The notes beneath the pieces are model-generated. The model had not been told where the DNA came from, did no database searches, and saw nothing but the letters and a program-made list of their open reading frames with translations. This document shows, in pieces, positions 33,408 to 41,912 of a DNA stretch of 64,000 nt. Origin of the DNA: CAIKNB01 sp041658705 (GTDB taxonomy: Bacteria; Patescibacteriota; Patescibacteriia; 2-12-FULL-60-25); NCBI GenBank assembly GCA_041658705.1, contig JBAZZT010000003.1:62001-126000 (forward strand), given 5' to 3'. The position numbers and the translations under genes were made by a program. The first letter of the stretch is position 1. The number at the start of each line of letters is the position of its first letter.

Positions 33408-35276
33408 ATGTGCGGTATCGCGGGCATCAAGACACGCGACGGTTCGCAACCGCCGGAATTTTTGTTGGACAATATGTCGTCGGCCATCGCGCATCGCGGG
33501 CCTGACGGCAAAGGTATTTTCATCGGGCCGGGCATCGGGTTGGTCCATCGCCGCCTGGCTATCATCGACTTGAGTCCCGCGGCGGCGCAGCCCATGGCGG
33601 ATCGCGTAGGTGAACTCCAGCTGGTGTTCAACGGCGAAGTCTACAATTATCGCGAGATCAGGAGCGAGCTCGAGGCGCGCGGCATAAAATTCCGTACGCA
33701 GTCGGACAGCGAGGTCATCTTGGAAGCCTATCGAGCGTGGGGCACGGATTGTCTGGCTAAGTTCCGCGGCATGTTCGCCTTGGCGTTGTGGGACGCGCCG
33801 CGGCGTCGGCTCTTCGTGGCGCGCGACAGAATCGGAAAAAAACCTTTCTTCTACGCCTTCGGTCCCAAAGGAGAATTTTATTTTGCGTCGGAGCTCAAAG
33901 CTTTGGCACAAGTCATGCCGCTCAAACCGGATTGGGATGCGGTCAGGCTTTTTCTGGGGCTGCAATACGTACCGGCGCCGCTCACCGGATTCGCGGAGGT
34001 AAAACAATTATTGCCTGGGACTTTCGGCCTGCTCGACGACACGGGTTGGCGGGTGCAGGTGTACAACGATTGGCACCAAGTGCCAAAGCGTGAGTGGGAT
34101 GAGGCGGCGGCGGCCGAGGAGTTCAAGCGGATTTTCGAACAGTCGGTCAAGCTGCGCTTGTTGAGCGCGGATGTTTCGGTCGGCGCTTTCCTGTCCGGCG
34201 GCATCGACTCCGCCGCTACCGTGGCATACGCCGTGCGCCACATCGACCGCAAGTTCCAAACTTTCACCATGGGTTTCCCGGGTCTCAAGATGGATGAACG
34301 CGCCGAAGCTAAAGAAATCGTCAAAGCTTTCGGCACCGACCATTACGAGTTCGAAGCCAAGCCGCAAGATCTGTCCGCGCTGTTGGATGAGCTTGTACTG
34401 CATTACGATGCGCCGTACGCCGATTCATCGGCGCTGCCGTTGTGGCTTCTGTCGCGCGAGACAGCCAGGGAAATCAAAGTCGTGCTCACGGGCGACGGCG
34501 GCGATGAACTCTTTGGCGGATATCGCCGCTACACGGCGTATGAAAGCGCTTTGCGCATCTTCGCCGCGCCGCTCTTGAACGTCCTGGCGCCGCCGTTAAG
34601 CTATTATTACGGAAACCTTTTCCATGATCCGCGTTTCGAGCGCATGAGTGAGACGGTGCGCGCGCTAAAGTTGAGGCCAGAGACGGCTTACGGCGAATTG
34701 TTCTGCGGCTCGTATTTTGGATCCACGCGACTCAACCGGCTGTGCCGTCAAGATTTCTTGGAACGCACCGCAGCGTCGGACGCGGTGGAATTTGTCGCCG
34801 CGCGCATGGGCGGCGAGGCGAGCCTCGAAGCCGCGCTGCAATTCGATCTCACCTCGTATCTTCCCGACGACCTAAACGTCAAGATGGATCGCGCCAGCAT
34901 GCGGTTCGGTCTGGAAGCGCGCGCGCCCTTTCTGGATCAAGAGCTGGTCAAGTTCGCTTTGTCGCTGCCGCTGCATTTTAAGGTCGCTAACGGCCACAAA
35001 AAAATCTTGCTCAAAAAAGCGCTGCACGGCGTAGTGCCGGACGCGGTGCTCAACCGTCCCAAGCGCGGCTTCCAAGTGCCGCTGGCCGACTGGTTCCGCG
35101 GTCCGCTTGCATCGTTGCTCAAAGAACGCTGTCTGAATCCCCAAGGCGCGCTCGCCCAAATCATCGAGTTGAAGGCCGTCGAGAAGTTGATTCGGCGCAA
35201 CGCGCACGGCTCCGACCACGGCAACCGCTTGTGGATGCTTTTGACTCTCGCCACGTGGCTCGAGAATCACCAATAA
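33408..35276 (+). CDS. Asparagine synthase (glutamine-hydrolysing)-type amidotransferase 1
   Basis: 622 aa, normal length for AsnB. Cys2 after Met is the glutaminase nucleophile (MCGIAGI); HRGPDGKG and NGEVYNY complete the class II amidotransferase domain (1-~200). The synthetase domain has the PP-loop SGGIDS (residues 263-268) and TGDGGDELFGGYRRY, both canonical. Reaction in the family: Gln-dependent, ATP-driven amidation of a carboxylate via an adenylate. In glycan loci such proteins often amidate uronic acids or other sugar acids instead of Asp; the following UDP-glucuronate decarboxylase gene shows that UDP-uronic acid is present. Which substrate is used here cannot be decided from sequence. 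Confidence 0.85.
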   Translation: MCGIAGIKTRDGSQPPEFLLDNMSSAIAHRGPDGKGIFIGPGIGLVHRRLAIIDLSPAAAQPMADRVGELQLVFNGEVYNYREIRSELEARGIKFRTQSDSEVILEAYRAWGTDCLAKFRGMFALALWDAPRRRLFVARDRIGKKPFFYAFGPKGEFYFASELKALAQVMPLKPDWDAVRLFLGLQYVPAPLTGFAEVKQLLPGTFGLLDDTGWRVQVYNDWHQVPKREWDEAAAAEEFKRIFEQSVKLRLLSADVSVGAFLSGGIDSAATVAYAVRHIDRKFQTFTMGFPGLKMDERAEAKEIVKAFGTDHYEFEAKPQDLSALLDELVLHYDAPYADSSALPLWLLSRETAREIKVVLTGDGGDELFGGYRRYTAYESALRIFAAPLLNVLAPPLSYYYGNLFHDPRFERMSETVRALKLRPETAYGELFCGSYFGSTRLNRLCRQDFLERTAASDAVEFVAARMGGEASLEAALQFDLTSYLPDDLNVKMDRASMRFGLEARAPFLDQELVKFALSLPLHFKVANGHKKILLKKALHGVVPDAVLNRPKRGFQVPLADWFRGPLASLLKERCLNPQGALAQIIELKAVEKLIRRNAHGSDHGNRLWMLLTLATWLENHQ

Positions 35277-35296
35277 ACAATAACCAATAATCAATA
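35271..35296. repeat. CAATAA-word repeat, left flank of the four-helix-bundle gene
   Basis: Words CAATAAA, CAATAAC and CAATAATCAATA overlapping the amidotransferase stop codon. The right flank (35679-35709) carries complementary words in inverted orientation, including a 12 bp perfect TATTGATTATTG match. Confidence 0.7.
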
Positions 35297-35304
35297 AATA
35301 AAAG

Positions 35305-35676
35305 ATGATGCATGAATTTGATTTGGAAGAGAGGACGTTTCAATTTGCATTGAATGCAGCGCGATTTTTGAGGCTTTTGCAAAAAGATTTCGCTGCTTTT
35401 GAATACGCAAAACAAGCAATTCGTGCAGCCGGGTCAGTGGGCGCTAATTATATAGAAGCCAACGAGTCTTTAAGCGATAAAGATTTTTTGATGAGGTTGA
35501 AGATAAGCCGTAAAGAAACAAAAGAGTTCATTTATTGGTTACGCTTGATAAAAGAGTCAAATGCTGGTGAAATACCCGAGGGCTATGACTTTTTATATAA
35601 TGAAGCCCAAGAATTACTGAAGATTTTTTCAGCAATCATCAATAAAAAGACCGCTCCCAGTGAAGATTCTGATTAA
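35305..35676 (+). CDS. Four-helix bundle protein (23S rRNA intervening-sequence protein family)
   Basis: 123 aa, AT-rich. FDLEERTFQFALNAARFLRLL, the YAKQAIRAAGSVGANYIEANES signature and the KISRKETKEFIYWLRLI helix match the S23/IVP family (PF05635). Family members occur inside 23S rRNA intervening sequences or as free-standing genes; the molecular role is poorly known, with RNA or protein binding suspected. Here it sits between an amidotransferase and a sugar-nucleotide decarboxylase and is enclosed by inverted CAATAA-word repeats, so it looks like an inserted unit. ATG at 35305 or 35308. Confidence 0.85.
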   Translation: MMHEFDLEERTFQFALNAARFLRLLQKDFAAFEYAKQAIRAAGSVGANYIEANESLSDKDFLMRLKISRKETKEFIYWLRLIKESNAGEIPEGYDFLYNEAQELLKIFSAIINKKTAPSEDSD

Positions 35677-35678
35677 AT

Positions 35679-35709
35679 ATTGATTATTGTTTATTGGTTA
35701 TTGATTATT
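35679..35709. repeat. TTATTG-word repeat, right flank of the four-helix-bundle gene
   Basis: TATTGATTATTG, TTTATTG, GTTATTG and GATTATT words ending directly at the ATG at 35710; inverted counterpart of 35271-35296 with two of the words in swapped order. Confidence 0.7.
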
Positions 35710-36639
35710 ATGCGCAAGGTTCTAGTCACTGGAGGAGCCGGATTCGTGGGGTCGCATTTATGCGATCGGCTTATGGCAGACGGCCATGAAGTCATCTGCC
35801 TGGATAATCTGTTCACCGGTTCGAAAAAGAATATAGAGCATCTCATGGCTAGCCCTAACTTCAGCTTCCTTGAGAACGACGTGCAAAAGCCCATCACCGC
35901 TAAAGTGGATTGGATCTTCAACTTGGCTTGTCCGGCGTCACCCGTGCATTACCAGCATGATCCGGTCGAGACCGTGCGCACCAATGTGCTCGGCATGATC
36001 AATACTTTGGATTTGGCCAAGGCGACCGGCGCGCGCATCCTGCAAGCTTCGACCTCCGAAGTCTACGGCGATCCGCTGGAACATCCGCAGACCGAAAGTT
36101 ATTGGGGCAACGTCAATCCGATTTCACGTCGCGCGTGTTACGACGAAGGTAAACGTTGCGCCGAGACGCTGTGTTTCGATTATCATCGCGAATACGGAGT
36201 GGATATAAAAGTCATCCGCATCTTCAACACCTATGGCCCGCGCATGGCCAAGAACGACGGCCGCGTGGTCTCGAACTTCATCCTGCAAGCCTTGCGCGGC
36301 GAAGACATCACGGTATATGGCGACGGCAGCTACACGCGCTCGTTCCAGTACGTCGACGATCTGATCGCAGGCATGTTGCGCATGATGCAGACGGAAAATT
36401 TCACCGGGCCGGTGAATATCGGCAACCCCGGCGAATTCACTATCCAAGAATTGGCCAAGTTGGTGGTCGAGATGACGGGTTCGGCCTCCAAGATCATCCA
36501 CCTTCCCGCACTTGAACACGATCCGAAGCAACGCCAGGCAAATATCTCACTAGCCAAAGACAAGCTTGGATGGGAACCCAAAATTTCGTTGCGCCAAGGA
36601 CTTGAAAAAACCATCGAGTATTTTAAAGGCGTGATATGA
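35710..36639 (+). CDS. UDP-glucuronate decarboxylase (UXS-type SDR)
   Basis: 309 aa from the ATG at 35710; the upstream ATG at 35680 lies in the repeat. Rossmann motif VTGGAGFVGSH near the N-terminus, ACPASPVHYQHDPVETVRTN and the SDR active site with STSEVYGDP and Tyr-x3-Lys in CYDEGKRCAE are typical for UXS enzymes, as are FNTYGPRM and the RSFQYVDDL segment. Known reaction: UDP-GlcA to UDP-xylose with NAD recycled. It would feed xylose (or a 4-keto intermediate) into the glycan. Follows the four-helix-bundle gene by 33 bp of repeat. Confidence 0.88.
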   Translation: MRKVLVTGGAGFVGSHLCDRLMADGHEVICLDNLFTGSKKNIEHLMASPNFSFLENDVQKPITAKVDWIFNLACPASPVHYQHDPVETVRTNVLGMINTLDLAKATGARILQASTSEVYGDPLEHPQTESYWGNVNPISRRACYDEGKRCAETLCFDYHREYGVDIKVIRIFNTYGPRMAKNDGRVVSNFILQALRGEDITVYGDGSYTRSFQYVDDLIAGMLRMMQTENFTGPVNIGNPGEFTIQELAKLVVEMTGSASKIIHLPALEHDPKQRQANISLAKDKLGWEPKISLRQGLEKTIEYFKGVI

Positions 36640-36643
36640 GGAA

Positions 36644-36735
36644 CCGAATAATCAATAAACAATATCCAATAACCAATAATCAATTTCGATTCCTTATTCA
36701 GTCGTTTGGTGATTGATTATTGGTGATTGATTATT
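36644..36735. repeat. CAATAA / TGATTATTGG word-repeat hairpin
   Basis: Words AATAATCAATAAACAATA and CCAATAATCAAT on the left, ATTGATTATTGG on the right (12 bp perfect arms). It fills the gap between two plus-strand genes and uses the same words as 35271-35296 and 55741-55826. Confidence 0.8.
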
Positions 36736-36736
36736 T

Positions 36737-37864
36737 ATGCATCATGTCATCATTTTCGCCACCACTTACTTCCCTTTGGTCGGCGGCGCGGAAGTGGCGT
36801 TGAAGGAAGTGACGGACCGTTTGCCGGACTGGAGTTTTGATTTGGTCTGCGCAAAAATCCAACCGGGACTCGCGACGAGCGAAAAAATCGGCAATGTGAC
36901 GGTGCATCGCGTGGGCTTCGGTAAGCCGTACGATAAGTTCCTTTTGCCTTTCCTAGGCGTTTGGCGCGCGTTGCGTTTAGGCAAAGCGGACGGCATCTGG
37001 TCGCTCATGGCGAGCTACGGCGGTTTTACGGCGCTGGTCTACACCTGGTTCAAGCCGCGCACCAAGTTCCTGCTCACTTTGCAGGAAGGCGATCCGCTCG
37101 AGCATTACGCCAAGCGCGCGGGCAAGTTGGAATTTTTGCATCAACGCGTCTTCAGGCGCGCCGATGCGGTGCAGGCCATCAGCCGTTTTTTGGGCGAGTG
37201 GGCGACGCGCATGGGCTTCAAAGGTACGCCGCAGATCGTGCCCAACGGCGTAGACATCGTAAATTTTACGCGACCCATCACGCCGGAAAAACGCGCGGAG
37301 TTGCGCCGAGGTTTTGGTTTTGCGCCGGACGACATCATCTTGGTCACCGCCTCGCGTTTGTCGCTCAAGAACGGTGTCGACGATTTGATTCGTAGTTTGC
37401 TCTTCCTGCCTCCTCAATACAAAGCGCTCATCGCCGGAAGCGGAGAAGACGGCGACAAGCTGCGCGTGCTTACGCAACAAAAAGGTTTGAGCGAGCGAGT
37501 GAAATTTTTGGGCCAACGCGGACACGCCGAACTGCCGGAGATCCTGCATAGCGGCGATATCTTCGTGCGCGCTTCGCTGTCCGAAGGTTTGGGTAATTCC
37601 TTCCTCGAAGCCATGGCCGTCGGATTGCCCATCATCGGCACGCCAGTCGGCGGCATTCCCGATTTCCTTACCGACGGAGAAACCGGTGTGATGTGCCAGC
37701 CGCGCGATCCCGAATCCATCGCCAGAGCCGCTTTGCGCATCGTGAATGAATCGAGTTTGCGCGCCAAGCTCGTGGAGAAGGGCGCAGCTTTAGTCAAAGA
37801 AAAGTACGGTTGGGAAGGAATCGCTAAAAATATCGGCTCAATATTGCAGAATCTGATGAGGTGA
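36737..37864 (+). CDS. Glycosyltransferase family 4
   Basis: 375 aa. ATTYFPLVGGAEVALKEV opens the acceptor domain; VQAISRFLGEWATRMG and VPNGVDIVNF mark the linker; ASRLSLKNGVDDLI and FVRASLSEGLGNSFLEAMAVGLPIIGTPVGGIPDFL carry the donor-binding EX7E motif. Starts immediately after a word-type hairpin. It is the first of a run of glycan genes (glycosyltransferases and a methyltransferase at 37939-40792) with short spacings. Specificity unknown. Confidence 0.87.
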   Translation: MHHVIIFATTYFPLVGGAEVALKEVTDRLPDWSFDLVCAKIQPGLATSEKIGNVTVHRVGFGKPYDKFLLPFLGVWRALRLGKADGIWSLMASYGGFTALVYTWFKPRTKFLLTLQEGDPLEHYAKRAGKLEFLHQRVFRRADAVQAISRFLGEWATRMGFKGTPQIVPNGVDIVNFTRPITPEKRAELRRGFGFAPDDIILVTASRLSLKNGVDDLIRSLLFLPPQYKALIAGSGEDGDKLRVLTQQKGLSERVKFLGQRGHAELPEILHSGDIFVRASLSEGLGNSFLEAMAVGLPIIGTPVGGIPDFLTDGETGVMCQPRDPESIARAALRIVNESSLRAKLVEKGAALVKEKYGWEGIAKNIGSILQNLMR

Positions 37865-37926
37865 ATATGGAATGTGGAATGTGGAAGACCTGAATTCCAA
37901 ATTCTACATTCCATATTCCAAATTCA
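37864..37926. repeat. Word-repeat hairpin (GGAATGTGGAATG / CATTCCATATTCC)
   Basis: Tandem GGAATRTGGAATG words on the left and CTACATTCCATATTCC on the right form an imperfect hairpin beginning in the stop codon of the upstream gene. Confidence 0.75.
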
Positions 37927-37938
37927 CTTTCGACTGTT

Positions 37939-38649
37939 ATGAAAATATACTCCAAAGGCAACACGGCCAAGCAGTGGATCTTGGATCAGATCTACGCGTC
38001 GGCGTTAGACCGCCAATTCCGCGTGTGTGATTTGGGCTGCGGTTATGGTTCGGTGTGGCCGGATTTTTTGCGCGCTCACGCCAACGTCACCTATCTTGGG
38101 ATCGATACCGACGCCAAAGAAATCGCTCGCGCGCAAAAAGCTTTTGCCGGGTTGACGAACGCCACGGTCAAGGTCGCGGACGGCCAAATTTTTTCCGAAG
38201 GAGCGGGTAGTTTTGACGCGGTCACGGCTTTTTCCGCTTTGGAACATGTGGCGGATCTGAAAAAATTCGTGGGCAGCGCGCTCAAGTTGCTCAAACCGGG
38301 CGGCCGCGCTTATCTCAATTACGACGCCGGACATTTCCGCTCGCACAACCTTAAAGAACGCCTGATGGTCCCGTTGAGCCAGCTTTTGGCGCGTCTTGGC
38401 TTCGAAGGATCGTATATGAAGGAGGTGAATGACGCGGATTTGGAGCGCTTGATCCAAAGTTGCGGCGGCAAACTCGTCAGCCTGAAAAAATTCAACTTGT
38501 CGGGCATGAAGGCGGCGGCGCGCGGCGGCCTGTCGGACGAAGCCGTCACGGCGTGGCTGGAATTTGAATTGCGCATGAACGAACTCTTGGAGGCCAAAAA
38601 ACTCGACGCCGCTTTTTGGTCCACGGTAGCCGTGGCGGAACGCGTATGA
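37939..38649 (+). CDS. Class I SAM-dependent methyltransferase
   Basis: 236 aa. Motif I FRVCDLGCGYGSVWPDFL (residues ~28-45), acidic strand 2 end YLGIDTDAK, AFSALEHVADLKKFV (motif post-I/II area) and LLKPGGRAYLNYD (motif III). No substrate domain is recognisable. The stop codon overlaps the next start by 4 bp (ATGA), so it is translationally coupled to the following glycosyltransferase. Likely methylates a sugar or lipid intermediate of the glycan. Confidence 0.85.
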   Translation: MKIYSKGNTAKQWILDQIYASALDRQFRVCDLGCGYGSVWPDFLRAHANVTYLGIDTDAKEIARAQKAFAGLTNATVKVADGQIFSEGAGSFDAVTAFSALEHVADLKKFVGSALKLLKPGGRAYLNYDAGHFRSHNLKERLMVPLSQLLARLGFEGSYMKEVNDADLERLIQSCGGKLVSLKKFNLSGMKAAARGGLSDEAVTAWLEFELRMNELLEAKKLDAAFWSTVAVAERV

Positions 38650-39770
38650 AGATACTCATCGCGACCGGCATCTATCCGCCGGACATCGGAGGACCGGCGA
38701 CTTTTTCGCGCGAGTTGGCGCGTGAAGCCAAACGCCTCGGGCATACGCCGACGGTTTTGTGTTACGCCGACGCCGCGAGCGTGAAAGGCGAGGGTTGGGA
38801 GGTTCGAACCGTGACTCGGCAGGGCGGAGCTGCATTGCGCTATCTAAGGTATGCGTTCGCGTGTTTCAGTCTGGCGCGCCGGAGCGACGTCGTGTTTTTG
38901 CAAGGCTCGGTGTCCGAAGGTTTGCCGGGGACGCTGGCTGCGATTTTGGCCCGCAAACCAAGGCTGATGAAGATCGTGGGTGATTACGCCTGGGAAATCT
39001 ATCGCCAAAGCGGCGGGAAAAATCTTGAACTCTTGGACGAATTCGTGCGCCGTCGGCACGCCGGCAAGATTGGCCGCTTGGAAAAAATCGAGCGTTGGAG
39101 CGTGAAGCGCGCCAAAAGCGTCATCGTGCCCAGTCGTTATCTCAAAAAAATCGTAGCCGCTTGGGGAGTGTCGGAGGAAAAAATCCAAGTCATCTACAAC
39201 ACGGTCAGGCCGTTCGAAGTCGCGACGCCACGCGATGAACTGCGGCGCAAGTTCGGAGTGGAAGGGAAAAAGGTTTTGTTTTACGTCGGACGCTTGGTAC
39301 CGTGGAAAAATCTGGATTTCATCATCGAAGCCTTGCGCGACTTGCCGCAGGACTGCCTTTTAGTCATCGGCGGCGACGGACCGTGTCTTGAAGACTGGAA
39401 AAAACTGGCGCAAGAACGCGGCGTCGCGGAGCGCGTAAGATTTTTGGATCGGATTGAGCACGCGGCTGCCGGTGAATGGTTCCAGGCCGCGGATGTGTTC
39501 ATCTTGCCTTCAGGTTATGAAGGTTTTTCACATGTCGTGGTTGAAGCGGCGAGCGTGGGTCTGCCTAGTTTCGTCAGCGACCAAGGCGGCAACCCGGAAA
39601 CACAGGAACTTTTTCCGCGCCTCGTGACGGTGCTGCCATATTTGGATAAAGTCGCTTGGAGCAAAGCCTTGCTCGAGATTCCGCCGCGCGGCGAGTCGAT
39701 CGTGTCCGCGACTTTTGAAGCCGCGGCTCAAGCTTATCTTTCGGCGATGCAAAAAATATGCGCATCTTGA
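38646..39770 (+). CDS. Glycosyltransferase family 4
   Basis: 374 aa from the ATG at 38646 (ATGA overlap with the upstream stop). KILIATGIYPPDIGGPATFSREL is a classic GT4 start; VFLQGSVSEGLP, VIVPSRYLKKIV, FYVGRLVPWKNLD and FILPSGYEGFSHVVVEAASVGLPSF with the EX7E motif follow. Coupled upstream to the methyltransferase and overlapping the next GT by 13 bp, so all three form one operon. Confidence 0.87.
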   Translation: MKILIATGIYPPDIGGPATFSRELAREAKRLGHTPTVLCYADAASVKGEGWEVRTVTRQGGAALRYLRYAFACFSLARRSDVVFLQGSVSEGLPGTLAAILARKPRLMKIVGDYAWEIYRQSGGKNLELLDEFVRRRHAGKIGRLEKIERWSVKRAKSVIVPSRYLKKIVAAWGVSEEKIQVIYNTVRPFEVATPRDELRRKFGVEGKKVLFYVGRLVPWKNLDFIIEALRDLPQDCLLVIGGDGPCLEDWKKLAQERGVAERVRFLDRIEHAAAGEWFQAADVFILPSGYEGFSHVVVEAASVGLPSFVSDQGGNPETQELFPRLVTVLPYLDKVAWSKALLEIPPRGESIVSATFEAAAQAYLSAMQKICAS

Positions 39771-40792
39771 TGTTATCACGCGACAAGTCCGGATTGGATT
39801 CTGGTTCGGCAACGGCCCGGCGTTGGCGCCTTTTGCGGGATGCGGGCGCGGAAATTTCAGTTTGCGTCGCGGCGCAGCGCGAAGCCAGATGGGAAGACAG
39901 GGGATTAAGGGTCAAAAGTTTAGGTGGAGGATTTTTTTCAAAGTGGTCCCGATTGTATCGCCTGGCGCAGAGCGCAGTCCGCAGCTCGAAGTTCGATTTG
40001 ATTACGGCACAAGACCCGTTTGAACTCGGTTGGATTGCCTATCGCCTCGGGCGCAAATACAATACCAAATTCGAAATCCAAGACCACGGCGGATTCTTCG
40101 ACGGTGAACCGGCTGATGAGCCGCTTTGGTTTTTGCGCAGCCGGCTGGCTTGGTTTTTGGCGCGGCGCGCCGCTGCCATACGCACGGTGAGTCCAAAGAG
40201 CCAAGACAAGCTAGCCGCTGCGGGACTTAAAGATAAAACATATTTTCTGCCCATCGCGGCTGAAGAAAAGTTCAAATACGCGAGGCGACAGCCGGAAGCG
40301 TACAGCATCGTGTCCGTGGGACGCTTGGCCACGGTGAAAAGATTCGATGTGCTGATCCGCAGTTTCGCGGAATTCCGCAAACGCCACAGCGCAGCGCGTC
40401 TGACCATCGTGGGCGATGGACCGCAACGCGCGGCTTTGGAACGTCTCATTTTGTCTTTGGACATCATGCACGTCGTCAAACTTCCCGGCGCAGCTGACCC
40501 ACTGCCGTATCTGGAACGCGCCGCCTTGTTCGTCTTGCTTTCGAAACACGAAGGTTGGGGAGTCGCGGCGGTCGAAGCGCAGCTTGCCGGAGTGCCGGTG
40601 CTCATGACAGATACAGGCTGCGCCCGGACCATCGGCGCGCAAATCGTGCCGCTTGGACTCGAGGATCCGGCAAAAATCGCGGGCGAGATGGAAGCCGCCT
40701 GTGCCAGCCCGCAGCCAAGCGGGACGTACACGAGCAAAACGCAAACGGAAACAGCGCTGGAACAAGTCGCCGCTTGGTCGCGCTTGGCTTGA
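39758..40792 (+). CDS. Glycosyltransferase family 4
   Basis: 344 aa. RILMLSRDKSGLDSGSATARRWRLL, DLITAQDPFELGWIAY, VSVGRLATVKRFDVLI, IVGDGPQRAALE and LFVLLSKHEGWGVAAVEAQLAGVPVL with the EX7E motif. Overlaps the previous GT gene, so they are probably co-translated. The gene ends 47 bp before the third paralog, which carries a TAAACT box in the gap. Confidence 0.87.
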   Translation: MRILMLSRDKSGLDSGSATARRWRLLRDAGAEISVCVAAQREARWEDRGLRVKSLGGGFFSKWSRLYRLAQSAVRSSKFDLITAQDPFELGWIAYRLGRKYNTKFEIQDHGGFFDGEPADEPLWFLRSRLAWFLARRAAAIRTVSPKSQDKLAAAGLKDKTYFLPIAAEEKFKYARRQPEAYSIVSVGRLATVKRFDVLIRSFAEFRKRHSAARLTIVGDGPQRAALERLILSLDIMHVVKLPGAADPLPYLERAALFVLLSKHEGWGVAAVEAQLAGVPVLMTDTGCARTIGAQIVPLGLEDPAKIAGEMEAACASPQPSGTYTSKTQTETALEQVAAWSRLA

Positions 40793-40839
40793 TTTGCTTG
40801 TAAACTATCTCGCGAAGACTTCTGCCTCGAAATAAAACC

Positions 40840-41859
40840 ATGCCCGCCAACCCCTTCGAATCCGCCCCGAATCTCACCGCCTCCCACATCCGTCGGCAGG
40901 ATTTGCCGACTCACGTTAGGAAGCACGCTGACAACCTGGCGACGCAGATAAAAGCCATTTACGCCAAATACGGAGCCAAGAACTTCGAAGAGCTTAAAGA
41001 GAACAAGAAGTTATCTGCTCAAGATGCACGTAAAGTCGCGGATCTGTTCAAAGCCTTCCAGAAAGCTGTCGAGAAGAATGAAATCGAATCGGTCAGCCCG
41101 CAGGAAGCAATCGAGATCCTAGGTCGCGAGAACGTCCACGGCATCGAAGACGTCGAAGCCATGCTAGGACAAGGTTTCGTCGATATCTCCAAAGTCCCAC
41201 CAATCCCATACACACCAGACGATCTTGAGAAATCCAAAGAAATCAAAGAGAAGACCGGCGTCGAAGAGATGCTTGTCCTCTTCGTGGCGGACAAAGACGG
41301 CAAGCCGCTCACCGGGGAACGCATGAACGAATTGATCCAAGCTGAATACGATAAATTCGTCTTAGGCAAATTTCTGCTCGACACCGATTGGTACAAGAAC
41401 GAGGACTTCTTCACGAAGTTCGGCTTGAACTACGAATGGAAGCTCATCACCAAACAGACCATCCCCGGTTCGAAAGACAAATGCCATCATCACAAACTCG
41501 GAGATGCTTACACCCATCAAGACACCCAAGAATTCGCCATCGAGGAATACGCCAAGAAGCTAGATATCCCTCATGACAGCTTGTATCGCCCTGAACCGTT
41601 CCAGATGCTCTATGCCACTGCCCTTCACTTGATCGCGACCGAGCGTCTCAACGGCAAAGGCAAGGGTGAACGTATCCTCGCAAACGAATATCACTGGTCT
41701 GATGTCCGCTCCTCGGATGGGATCTCTGTGAATGTAGGTCATGCCGCTTCGGGTGGCGCGGGTGTGTTCGGGAATGCGCGTGACCGCTGGCTTGGCGACC
41801 TGGGGGTTTGTGTTTCGCGTGAGCCTTCATCCTCTAGAGCCTTGAATCGACGGACTTGA
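40840..41859 (+). CDS. Paralogous family protein, copy 3, with hypervariable C-terminal segment
   Basis: 339 aa, no signal peptide. Shares its body with copies at 2012 and 12572 (HIRRQDLP, GVEEMLVLFVADKDG, KLITKQTIPGSK, RPEPFQMLYATA). The C-terminal segment after YHWSDV reads RSSDGISVNVGHAASGG, then a unique block GVFGNARDRWL, then GDLGVCVSRE, so only the block and a few other positions differ from the copies while the frame of V, G and S residues is kept. Inserted in the glycan locus between a glycosyltransferase operon and a methyltransferase gene. TAAACT at 40801-40806 resembles the -10 of the other copies but no -35 is seen. Function unknown. Confidence 0.85.
   Translation: MPANPFESAPNLTASHIRRQDLPTHVRKHADNLATQIKAIYAKYGAKNFEELKENKKLSAQDARKVADLFKAFQKAVEKNEIESVSPQEAIEILGRENVHGIEDVEAMLGQGFVDISKVPPIPYTPDDLEKSKEIKEKTGVEEMLVLFVADKDGKPLTGERMNELIQAEYDKFVLGKFLLDTDWYKNEDFFTKFGLNYEWKLITKQTIPGSKDKCHHHKLGDAYTHQDTQEFAIEEYAKKLDIPHDSLYRPEPFQMLYATALHLIATERLNGKGKGERILANEYHWSDVRSSDGISVNVGHAASGGAGVFGNARDRWLGDLGVCVSREPSSSRALNRRT
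41701..41823 (+). other. Variable segment of copy 3 (candidate DGR-type variable region)
   Basis: 41 codons from the Asp after YHWS to the Glu of VSRE. Differences to the other two copies concentrate in residues 24-32 of the segment. Confidence 0.45.
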
Positions 41860-41912
41860 ACAATTAATGTTATTATAACCGCCTAAAATAATTCGTATTT
41901 ATTTCGCAGAGT

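Noticed and set aside
38800..38815. GGTTCGAACC resembling a tRNA T-loop
   Set aside because: It lies in a glycosyltransferase gene and no acceptor or anticodon arms surround it.
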